Shown here: piece by piece, positions 1 through 5,761 of the stretch | How positions within the stretch are numbered: position 1 is the first letter of the stretch | Layout: the number at the start of each line of letters is the position of its first letter | NCBI GenBank assembly: GCA_031255655.1 | Contig: JAIRSB010000197.1 | Coordinates: 1 to 8,501, forward strand | Direction: 5' to 3' | Length of the DNA stretch: 8,501 bases | Origin: Spirochaetaceae bacterium | Lineage (GTDB): Bacteria; Spirochaetota; Spirochaetia; Treponematales; Breznakiellaceae | Program-made: the position numbers and the translations under genes | Notes under the pieces: generated by a model | Database searches by the model: none | Seen by the model: only the letters and a program-made list of their open reading frames with translations | Told to the model about the DNA's origin: nothing

Positions 1-84
1 AAAAATAAGCCGGACGCGGATTTCATCAAACTGACAGCCGCATGCACACCGCTTGAAAAGCGCGGGAAAATTGTAATAAGATAA
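1..84 (+). CDS. C-terminal end of an unidentified protein (5' truncated)
   Basis: The first frame is open from the window edge to a TAA at 82-84 and would encode the last 27 residues of a protein ending in KRGKIVIR. The other two + frames close within the first 33 bases, so this is the only forward frame that can be coding here. The codon choice resembles that of the downstream genes. I do not recognise the family from so short a tail. It lies 107 bp upstream of the DUF3786 gene on the same strand, so it could belong to the same transcription unit. Confidence 0.5.
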   Translation, partial: KNKPDADFIKLTAACTPLEKRGKIVIR

Positions 85-191
85 ACAGCCCGCTGTTGAA
101 TGGATGAACAAAATGTTACGCGCTAAACCACGGCGGCGCGCCGGACTTCTAATGAAAACCGGCATTCAATTACAGGGAATTACGCCAAAAT
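85..191 (+). other. Short intergenic spacer, no clear promoter
   Basis: This 107-bp gap is the longest non-coding stretch in the window. A TTGAAT at 96-101 resembles a -35 box, but no good -10 box follows at the right distance, so I do not call a promoter. A GGCGCGCC palindrome lies at 134-141. A weak ribosome-binding site (AGGGA, 174-178) sits 13 bases before the next start. CCGGCAT (159-165) can pair with ATGCCGG (192-198), which contains the start codon of the next gene. A small ORF in another frame (104-307) crosses the spacer but runs into the next gene and looks spurious. Confidence 0.4.
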
Positions 192-827
192 ATGCCGGAA
201 TTAAGCGTCAAAAAAGACTGGAGAAGCCGGGCGGCTGCGCATTATTCCAAGCTATACCGCCAGCTTGCGCCGCCGGAAGTCGAGTCCCGTTGCAAACTGT
301 CGTTTGAAGGCGGCGCGTTTTCACTGCGTTTGATGGGCGAGGACTGCCGCGCCGAGTTTCCCGACTTCGTATTGCGCCGCGCCGGAGAACCTGTCCGCGA
401 CGAGGGCGCACGCGTTCTAATACTCCGCTATCTTTGCGCCGGGCGCATGACGCCCTCTTCGGGCAAGCAGCTTTCATACAACGATATTCCTTGGGGCAGT
501 CTGTATTACAGCAGCTTTGACGGGCGCTGCCTTAAACGCATAGAACGGCTTTTCGGCGCGGATACACGGGGATTTTCCAGAATTTTCGAGGAAAACAAGA
601 AGCTGAAGGCGGAAAAACTCGCCGGTAAAGACTGCGCTTGGCGTTTCGAGTTTTTGAACGGTTTATTCATGAGCGTGATAATCTGGGAAGGCGACGAAGA
701 CTTTCCGTCAAAAGCGCAGGTACTCTTTGATGACAATTTCCCGGCTGCTTTTAGTGCGGAGGATACCGCCGCCGCCTGCGATATTTGCGTCTCGCGTCTA
801 AAAGAAATGAAAGACAGGCATGAGTAA
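192..827 (+). CDS. DUF3786 domain-containing protein
   Basis: The protein has 211 residues and is soluble, with no signal peptide or membrane segment. It matches the layout I know for DUF3786. There is an N-terminal helix (RAAAHYSKLYRQL), a middle part with an ILRYL segment followed by a GKQLSYNDIPWGSLYYSSF stretch, and a C-terminal signature IIWEGDEDFPSKAQVLFDD followed by an acidic SAEDTAA segment. DUF3786 proteins are of about this length and are common in anaerobes; their function is not established. An in-frame stop at 153-155 and the lack of other start codons fix the start at ATG 192, with only a weak, rather distant AGGGA site. The stop overlaps the murG start by 8 bp, suggesting translational coupling. 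The family call is from memory of its motifs, and no reaction can be assigned. Confidence 0.8.
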   Translation: MPELSVKKDWRSRAAAHYSKLYRQLAPPEVESRCKLSFEGGAFSLRLMGEDCRAEFPDFVLRRAGEPVRDEGARVLILRYLCAGRMTPSSGKQLSYNDIPWGSLYYSSFDGRCLKRIERLFGADTRGFSRIFEENKKLKAEKLAGKDCAWRFEFLNGLFMSVIIWEGDEDFPSKAQVLFDDNFPAAFSAEDTAAACDICVSRLKEMKDRHE

Positions 828-1914
828 CAATACGGACTTAAAAAAGACCGCGGCTTTCACCGGCGGGGGCACTGGCGGGCATATATATCCCGGGCTCGCG
901 GTCGCCGCGGCGCTTAAAGGCGCCTGCGGTATTGTTTGGATTGGCTCCAGCGGCAAAATAGACCGCGCTATTGTCGGAGCTGCCGGAATAAAGTTTGAGC
1001 AAATAAGCGGCGGGAAGCTCCGGCGTTATTTTTCATTCCAAAATTTTATCGATGTTTTCAAAATAATCGCGGGCTTTTTCGCCTCTCTCTTTATCCTAAA
1101 AAGATATAAACCCGCACTGCTTTTTTCAAAGGGCGGCTTTGTCAGCGTACCGCCTGTCGCGGCGGCTTTCGTGCTCGGCATACCGGTATTCACGCACGAA
1201 TCGGATTTTAGCCCGGGTCTTGCTACAAAAATCAACTCTCTCTTCGCTAAAAAAATTTTCGTCTCTTACGAAGAAACCGCCGCCTTTTTTAGCAAAAGGC
1301 TTTCGGGAAAGATAATAGTGAGCGGCAATCCGGTGCGGCAGTCTTTTTACAGCGCGAACCCAGAAAAAGGCCGCGCCTTCTTGAACATTCCGGCGGGCGA
1401 AAAAATACTTCTGGTTTTGGGCGGAAGTCTGGGCGCGGCGGAGTTAAACAATCTGGTAGAAAATTGTATTAAAGAGCTTACCAAAAACTTTTTTGTCGTT
1501 CATCAAACCGGCGGCGGCTGCAAATCGCAATTGCAGGCGGCGCGTTACATAAGGCTGCCGTACATCAATGACGAGATGCCGGACATACTGGCTTCCGCCA
1601 CGCTGGTGATGGGGAGGGCGGGGGCGGGGACTGTCTGGGAGTGCGCCGCCGCCGGACGGCCTATGCTGCTTATCCCGTTGAGCGGCGCGGCGACGCGGGG
1701 CGATCAGGTCGAAAACGCCCGTTTCTTCACGGAAAAAGGCGCCGCCCTTACGCTGATTCATCCTGACGGGGCGGAATTGCTGAACGCGCTGGACAGTCTG
1801 CTGGACAGCCCCGAAAAGCTCTCTGGTATGGCCGCGGCGGCGGCGCGGATAGGGGAGAGGCGGGGGACTTCTATTATAGCGGAGCGTATCACCGCGCAAA
1901 TTCAGGGGAATTAG
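820..1914 (+). CDS. murG: MurG, lipid II-forming GlcNAc transferase
   Basis: MurG is a membrane-associated GT-B glycosyltransferase on the cytoplasmic face. It transfers GlcNAc from UDP-GlcNAc to lipid I to make lipid II, the peptidoglycan precursor. The 364 residues are the normal length. The N-terminal glycine loop TGGGTGGHIYPGLAVA is at residues 14-29, with Gly where Ala usually follows the Pro. The second glycine loop GGSLGA is at 201-206. The C-terminal donor site, MGRAGAGTVWE, ends at Glu274, the position of the ribose-binding glutamate. RGDQVENA (293-300) replaces the usual HQ..NA motif but keeps Gln296 and Asn299; I associate this variant with treponemes. The start overlaps the upstream gene by 8 bp behind a weak AGACAGG site, and no alternative start precedes the first glycine loop. 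The cvpA-like gene follows after 6 bp. Confidence 0.97.
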   Translation: MSNNTDLKKTAAFTGGGTGGHIYPGLAVAAALKGACGIVWIGSSGKIDRAIVGAAGIKFEQISGGKLRRYFSFQNFIDVFKIIAGFFASLFILKRYKPALLFSKGGFVSVPPVAAAFVLGIPVFTHESDFSPGLATKINSLFAKKIFVSYEETAAFFSKRLSGKIIVSGNPVRQSFYSANPEKGRAFLNIPAGEKILLVLGGSLGAAELNNLVENCIKELTKNFFVVHQTGGGCKSQLQAARYIRLPYINDEMPDILASATLVMGRAGAGTVWECAAAGRPMLLIPLSGAATRGDQVENARFFTEKGAALTLIHPDGAELLNALDSLLDSPEKLSGMAAAAARIGERRGTSIIAERITAQIQGN

Positions 1915-1920
1915 GGGTCT

Positions 1921-2544
1921 ATGCTGTACGCGCCTGTTGACATTGTTTTCGCGCTGCTAATTCTGATAATAGCGATACGCGCCGCGCTGAAGGGTTTCGT
2001 GGAAGAAGTTTTAGGCGCGGCGTGGCTGATTCTCGGCGTTGTTTTCGCGTTTAATTTTTATCCCAAGGGCGCTGAACTTTTACGCGCCAGCGTTTTGCCG
2101 GCGGACATAAAAATACTGCCAGAAATTTTGGCTTTTACGATGCTCTTTTTGATTGTTTTTATCAGTATAATAATCATCACGTTCATAATAAAAGATATTC
2201 TCGCAAGGATACAGCTTGGCGGGGTAGACCATTTCCTCGGCGCGTTGTTTGGCATTCTGGAGGGCTTGTTTGCGGCGGCGCTTATCATATTTATCATCAA
2301 TGTTCAGCCGCTTTTTGACAAAAACGCGGTTCTAAGGGGCAGCGTCTTTAATCGAATTTTATCCGGCAACGTTAAGACGGCGCAGGATATTTTGTTCACA
2401 AAGCAAAGGGACGAGTCGTCATCCCTTCGGGATGACGACTCGTCCCGAAAGGATGGCGCGTCATCGCGAAGTAATGGCGCATCATCGCAAAGAGATGATG
2501 CCCCTTCCGCTCAGGCGGAGGGGAGAAGCACGGAGAATAGATAA
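1921..2544 (+). CDS. CvpA-family integral membrane protein with repetitive hydrophilic tail
   Basis: The protein has 207 residues. Four hydrophobic segments are visible, at about residues 6-23, 30-47, 68-91 and 102-128. The pattern ALKGFVEEVLGAAWLILG and the later GGVDHFLGALFGILEG are typical of the CvpA family, named for the E. coli protein linked to colicin V production; its general role is unclear. The membrane core ends near residue 160. Residues 163-204 then form a charged, Ser-rich tail of six degenerate heptads (for example RDDDSSR, KDGASSR, SNGASSQ), which is not part of the family core. At the DNA level this tail holds a long perfect palindrome. The ATG start has AGGGGA at 1904-1909 upstream. 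It lies between murG and the clamp-loader gene, matching the order I recall in Treponema pallidum. Confidence 0.88.
   Translation: MLYAPVDIVFALLILIIAIRAALKGFVEEVLGAAWLILGVVFAFNFYPKGAELLRASVLPADIKILPEILAFTMLFLIVFISIIIITFIIKDILARIQLGGVDHFLGALFGILEGLFAAALIIFIINVQPLFDKNAVLRGSVFNRILSGNVKTAQDILFTKQRDESSSLRDDDSSRKDGASSRSNGASSQRDDAPSAQAEGRSTENR
2408..2446. repeat. Perfect 18-bp inverted repeat with 3-nt loop
   Basis: GGGACGAGTCGTCATCCC at 2408-2425 is followed by the loop TTC and then its exact reverse complement at 2429-2446. Each arm is itself nearly palindromic around GACGA-G-TCGTC. The element lies entirely in the tail of the cvpA-like gene and spans the first two heptad units. It has no trailing T-run, so it does not look like an intrinsic terminator. 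In RNA it would fold into a very stable hairpin. Confidence 0.95.
2479..2501 (+). repeat. 8-bp stem hairpin at the cvpA 3' end
   Basis: GCATCATC (2479-2486) pairs perfectly with GATGATGC (2494-2501) across a 7-nt loop, GCAAAGA. It is within the heptad-repeat region, 33 bp downstream of the long palindrome, and coding continues through it. Confidence 0.75.
2501..2523 (+). repeat. GC-rich hairpin just upstream of the clamp-loader start
   Basis: TCCGC (2506-2510) pairs with GCGGA (2515-2519) across TCAG. The stem continues with CCCC (2501-2504) against GGGG (2520-2523) past one bulged T, giving nine pairs. No U-tract follows, so it is not called a terminator. It ends 8 bases before the ribosome-binding site of the next gene and shares base 2501 with the preceding hairpin. 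Confidence 0.7.
2532..2535 (+). promoter_or_regulatory. Ribosome-binding site for the TTG-started clamp-loader gene
   Basis: GGAG at 2532-2535 lies 9 bases before the TTG at 2545, inside the last codons of the cvpA-like gene. It supports the TTG as the real start, directly after the TAA at 2542-2544. Confidence 0.65.
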
Positions 2545-3891
2545 TTGTTTGAAAATATAATCGGGCAGCCTGTTACCGCCCGTCTACAGTCCGACATAGC
2601 TAATAACGTGCTCGCGCCCGCTATGCTTTTCGCCGGCGCACCCGCCTCCGGCAAAGGGACGGCGGCTCTCGAAATGGGGCGGGCTTTTTCCTGCGAAACC
2701 GAAGGCGCTCCTTGGAACTGCTGCTGCCGCGGTTGTCTGCATCACCGCTCTCTTTCGCATGACGACATGATTGTGATGGGGCCGCGTCTTTTTTCCGCGG
2801 AAATCGCTGCGGCACGCGCCGCCTTTCTGCGTGATACTTCCTCGTCAAGCTCAAAGACGCTGTTTACCCGCGCCGTCCGCAAGTTACTGCTGCGTTTTTC
2901 CCCTATAATCTGGACGGACGACGCGAAAATCTCAAAGTTAAACGGCATTTTGGAAGCCGTAAGCGAGGCGATGGAGGAGTTTAACTTGCCGCGCGGCGAA
3001 GTTAAGGCCGAAAAGACGGTGAAGTTGTGCGACAACATCGTGAAGCACACGTCCAAGCTGGAGGCGGAGGGTATAACGGACACGATACCGGTTTCGCACA
3101 TACGCAACGCCGCCTACTGGCTGCGTATCGCGCCTTCCGGCAGGCGCAAACTGCTGGTTATAGAAAACGCCGACCGTATGCAGGACGCGGCGCGTAACTC
3201 TTTGTTAAAAATCTTGGAGGAGCCGCCGGGCGACTGCGCGATAATTTTTTGTTCGTCAAAGCCGGAAATTCTGCTGCCGACTATTCTTTCGCGTCTGCGT
3301 CCGTACGCCTTCGTCAAGCGCGGCGAGGAGGCGGATGAAGAGGTGGTGCGGCGGGTTTTCAAAGACGGGAAAGACGCTATCCCGCCGCATGACAAGACTG
3401 AAAGCGGGATAACCGCCTATCTTGATACGTTTTTGCCTGTTCCAAAGACTGTTCTTTATCCGGTTTCTGCGTTGTTTTGGGCTTCGATAGCGTACGGGGT
3501 TACTATGGTTTTGCGGAAAAAAGGTGTGCCGGACGCGGAGCTGCCGCCTGCTCTGATGGCGGTGGGGAAGTATTGCGCCGCTATCTCGGAAGAGGTGGGG
3601 CTTGGCAAGGCTTGCACGAGTGTGAAGGGGCTTTGCACGACGGTGTTGGACGCGGCGGACGGCTTTAGCAGCCGCGGCGCGTTCAGTGTGTTTCTGGGGA
3701 TGCTTTGCGCCACCCTGTCCGAAGCGCTGCTCACAATTCAGGCGGAGCCGGTATGCGCCGCGTTAAGGCGCGTCCTTCTGAAGCACGCGGGCGGGGCGCG
3801 GACGGCGGTTGACGTTTTTAATCAGAGTCCGCCATTGGCGCTTGAACATTTTGCCGGACTTTTAATCGAGGAGGTGGCTGCTTTATGGTAA
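2545..3891 (+). CDS. DNA polymerase III delta'-like clamp-loader subunit with large insertion
   Basis: This is an AAA+ clamp-loader protein that helps load the replicative sliding clamp. The 448 residues start with FENIIGQ, typical of delta'/gamma-tau proteins. A P-loop-like GAPASGKGT is at 31-39, with Gly where Ser/Thr normally follows the Lys. A cysteine cluster (C50, C59-C61, C64) resembles the family zinc finger. The Walker B region reads LLVIENADRM (203-212), followed by NSLLKILEEPP (218-228) and SR (249-250) in the arginine-finger position. The remainder is helical, like a collar domain. Residues about 81-180 form an insertion absent from ordinary delta', which are usually 300-350 residues. 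The degenerate P-loop and lack of a tau-like tail favour delta' (holB) over dnaX. It starts at TTG immediately after the cvpA stop, in the same frame. Confidence 0.85.
   Translation: MFENIIGQPVTARLQSDIANNVLAPAMLFAGAPASGKGTAALEMGRAFSCETEGAPWNCCCRGCLHHRSLSHDDMIVMGPRLFSAEIAAARAAFLRDTSSSSSKTLFTRAVRKLLLRFSPIIWTDDAKISKLNGILEAVSEAMEEFNLPRGEVKAEKTVKLCDNIVKHTSKLEAEGITDTIPVSHIRNAAYWLRIAPSGRRKLLVIENADRMQDAARNSLLKILEEPPGDCAIIFCSSKPEILLPTILSRLRPYAFVKRGEEADEEVVRRVFKDGKDAIPPHDKTESGITAYLDTFLPVPKTVLYPVSALFWASIAYGVTMVLRKKGVPDAELPPALMAVGKYCAAISEEVGLGKACTSVKGLCTTVLDAADGFSSRGAFSVFLGMLCATLSEALLTIQAEPVCAALRRVLLKHAGGARTAVDVFNQSPPLALEHFAGLLIEEVAALW
3869..3875 (+). promoter_or_regulatory. Strong ribosome-binding site for the sensor kinase
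   Basis: AGGAGGT at 3869-3875 is a full Shine-Dalgarno match, 9 bases before ATG 3885. It is embedded in the end of the clamp-loader gene and fixes the kinase start. Confidence 0.85.
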
Positions 3892-5099
3892 CCTTTATTC
3901 ACAATGCCCTAAAAAAATTTGACAAGCTGACGCACGAGCAGCTTTACGAGATACTAAACTCCGCCGCGAACGAACTGGAAACGTTCCGCGAAGTGCTAGC
4001 TTCGGTGATTAAAGGCATTCTTGTCTGCGATAAACGCCACACCTTGATTTTGACAAATCCGCACGCCGAGCGTCTGCTGCAAATCCCCGCTTGGATGGAA
4101 GGCGCGGATGTGGTTTGGGCGTTGATTTCTAACAGGGAAATGAGTGTTTTTTTGCAGGAAACGCTGAACATGGGCTACCGCGTCGACGACAAAGAATTCT
4201 TTACCGAAGAGAAGGGGGTGCGGCGGCTGCTTAGTGTAAGCGTGCTGCCGCTTGTTGACAGGGGGCGCATAACAGGTTCGCTAATCACTGCTGAAGACAT
4301 CACCGAAAAACGTATGCGCGAGGTTAAACTCCGCCAGATTGAAAACTTAGCCAGCCTTACAACTGTCGCCGCCGGCGTCGCCCACGAGATAAAAAACCCG
4401 CTTGGCTCTCTGTCGATTCATGTCCAGTTGATACAGAAATTGCTTGACCAAGCGGTAAAAAACGCCGCGCCGGACTCTTTCGGCGACAGCTGTAGCGATG
4501 TTTCCGTTTCGTACACGAAATTCACCAAGCACATCACAACAGTCAACGAGGAAATACAGCGGCTAAACAAAATCGTCGTGGATTTTCTGTTCGCCATCCG
4601 CCCGATGGAAATATTTCCGGTAAAATCGGACATAAACCAGTTGATAAAAGATGTTATCAAATTTGTGCACTATGAGCTGAAAAGCGCCGGAATAAGGTAT
4701 AAACTGCGAATTACCAAAGACATTCCGGTAGTCGAAGTGGATAAGCGCTATTTCAAACAGGCTTTGCTGAACCTCATCAAAAATGCGATCGAAGCCATGT
4801 CCGGCAGAGGCGGGCTGCTCAAAATAAGCACGGAAACCAACGAGCAAGAAATCAAAATAGACATTCATGACAACGGCCCCGGCATACCGGAACAGCACAT
4901 AGCGCGAATATTCGAGCCATATTTTACCACAAAAATAAAAGGCTCAGGGCTTGGCTTGACGCTTGTGTTCAAGATTATCCGCGAACATTCGGGCGAAATC
5001 GAGGTAAGCTCAAAAGAGGGCGAAGGCGCGTGTTTTACCATCAAACTGCCGCTGCCGCAACGCGAAGGGCTTTTGCTCTGCTACGCCGATTATATCTGA
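3885..5099 (+). CDS. Cytoplasmic PAS-domain sensor histidine kinase (NtrB/AtoS type)
   Basis: The protein has 404 residues and no membrane segment, so it should sense a cytoplasmic signal. A PAS-like domain spans about residues 25-140 (GILVCDKRHTLILTNPHAERLL, ending in SLITAEDITEKR). The HisKA dimerisation domain has the H-box AHEIKNP with phosphoacceptor His167. The ATPase domain has the N-box NLIKNAIEAM (Asn300), the G1 box DNGPGIP (329-335), the F-box FEPYFTT and the G2 box GSGLGL (353-358). The kinase therefore looks catalytically complete. The DHp hairpin carries a polar linker of about 20 residues between its helices. HEIKNP plus PAS is typical of kinases that partner sigma-54-activating NtrC-like regulators. 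No response regulator is adjacent here, whereas I recall atoS-atoC being paired in T. pallidum. It overlaps the clamp-loader gene by 7 bp. Confidence 0.93.
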   Translation: MVTFIHNALKKFDKLTHEQLYEILNSAANELETFREVLASVIKGILVCDKRHTLILTNPHAERLLQIPAWMEGADVVWALISNREMSVFLQETLNMGYRVDDKEFFTEEKGVRRLLSVSVLPLVDRGRITGSLITAEDITEKRMREVKLRQIENLASLTTVAAGVAHEIKNPLGSLSIHVQLIQKLLDQAVKNAAPDSFGDSCSDVSVSYTKFTKHITTVNEEIQRLNKIVVDFLFAIRPMEIFPVKSDINQLIKDVIKFVHYELKSAGIRYKLRITKDIPVVEVDKRYFKQALLNLIKNAIEAMSGRGGLLKISTETNEQEIKIDIHDNGPGIPEQHIARIFEPYFTTKIKGSGLGLTLVFKIIREHSGEIEVSSKEGEGACFTIKLPLPQREGLLLCYADYI

Positions 5100-5110
5100 A
5101 CATCTAAATT

Positions 5111-5117
5111 AAGGAGG
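5111..5117 (+). promoter_or_regulatory. Ribosome-binding site deciding the aldolase GTG start
   Basis: AAGGAGG at 5111-5117 lies 5 bases before GTG 5123. The next in-frame ATG (5159) would cut off the first conserved helix and lacks such a site, so GTG is preferred. Confidence 0.85.
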
Positions 5118-5122
5118 AGGGC

Positions 5123-5761
5123 GTGTACAAAAAACTGATAGTCGATTCAGGCAGACGGATGCTGAATTCCGGCTTAACCGTCGAAACATGGGGCAACATC
5201 AGCGCGATAGACCGCGAGAGCGGGCTTGTCTATCTTACACCAAGCGCAATGAGCTACGATTCTATTTGCGAAGACGATATTGTTGCGGCGAAACTGGACG
5301 GGACAATCGCGGAAGGCCGGCGCAAACCCACAATCGAATTCGCCCTTCACCTGGGCATATACCGCGCCCGCCCCGAAATAAACGCCGTTGTGCACACTCA
5401 CCCCATACATTCGCTGGTTTTCGCGGTATTGCGCGAACCCATCCCCGCCATAATAGACGAAGCCGCCCAGATACTGGGCGGCGAGGTTCGCTGTGCCCGC
5501 TACGAACTACCCGGAACGCCGGAACTTGCCGCAGCCTGCGTCGAGGCTCTCGGCAAAGACGCTTACGCCTGCCTTCTGGCAAACCACGGCGCGGTAAGCG
5601 TAGGCGCGAACATGAACGCCGCCTTTCGCGCCGCCAAAGTCCTAGAGATGACAGCCCAAATCTACGCTCAGGCGCGAGTTATGGGCAAGCCGTGTTTTCT
5701 AAAACAGAAAGACATTGACTATATGCATGACTTCGCGTACCATAAATATGGTCAACAATGA
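5123..5761 (+). CDS. Class II aldolase/adducin-family protein, L-fuculose-phosphate aldolase type
   Basis: This is a metal-dependent aldolase of the FucA/RhaD/AraD superfamily, likely cleaving a ketose or sugar phosphate to dihydroxyacetone phosphate and an aldehyde; the exact substrate cannot be read from sequence. The 212 residues are the normal length. It has the phosphate-binding WGNIS (23-27) and LTPSAM (38-43). The catalytic Glu is E72 in TIEFALHLGIY. The zinc ligands are His91 and His93 in VHTHP and His155 in ANHGAV. This spacing is almost exactly that of E. coli FucA (Glu73, His92, His94, His155). The segment DEAAQILGG also fits the family. Relatives include epimerases (AraD) and methylthioribulose-phosphate dehydratases, so the substrate is left open. 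It follows the kinase after 23 bp, with its own strong ribosome-binding site. Confidence 0.92.
   Translation: MYKKLIVDSGRRMLNSGLTVETWGNISAIDRESGLVYLTPSAMSYDSICEDDIVAAKLDGTIAEGRRKPTIEFALHLGIYRARPEINAVVHTHPIHSLVFAVLREPIPAIIDEAAQILGGEVRCARYELPGTPELAAACVEALGKDAYACLLANHGAVSVGANMNAAFRAAKVLEMTAQIYAQARVMGKPCFLKQKDIDYMHDFAYHKYGQQ
5462..5482 (+). repeat. Perfect 9-bp hairpin within the aldolase gene
   Basis: GCCGCCCAG (5462-5470) and CTGGGCGGC (5474-5482) are exact inverted repeats around ATA. The segment encodes the conserved AAQILGG stretch, so the pairing may be a by-product of codon choice. No U-tract follows. Confidence 0.8.

Larger units (their letters stand above)
2407..2532 (+). repeat. Degenerate 21-bp tandem repeat coding six heptapeptides
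   Basis: Six consecutive 21-bp units, in frame with the cvpA-like gene, encode RDESSSL, RDDDSSR, KDGASSR, SNGASSQ, RDDAPSA and QAEGRST. The rough consensus is R-D-G/D-A-S-S-R. The third and fourth units are the most alike in DNA (both contain ATGGCGC followed by TCATCGC); the last is very diverged and is included only by register. The unit length is a multiple of three, so copies can be gained or lost without breaking the frame. Confidence 0.7.

Noticed and set aside
96..124. Possible promoter with TTGAAT as -35 box
   Set aside because: No acceptable -10 box lies 16-18 bases downstream.
104..307. A 67-residue + strand frame starting in the first spacer
   Set aside because: It runs well into the DUF3786 gene in another frame, has a basic low-quality composition, and lacks a good ribosome-binding site.
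1444..1899. A 151-residue open frame on the - strand opposite murG
   Set aside because: It is rich in Arg, Pro and His, as expected from the complement of GC-rich codons, and it lies entirely within a certain murG gene.
2408..2446. The long palindrome as an intrinsic terminator
   Set aside because: No T-run follows on either strand, and coding continues for about 100 bases to a co-directional gene.
2407..2532. The repeat block as a CRISPR array
   Set aside because: The 21-bp units are contiguous and degenerate, without unique spacers, and no cas genes are nearby.
4563..4898. A 111-residue - strand frame opposite the kinase
   Set aside because: It lies over the ATPase domain of a well-supported kinase and has no ribosome-binding site or family motifs that I recognise.
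5188..5718. A 176-residue + strand frame inside the aldolase gene
   Set aside because: It is Arg-rich with no recognisable domain, and it is out of frame with an aldolase that has all catalytic residues.
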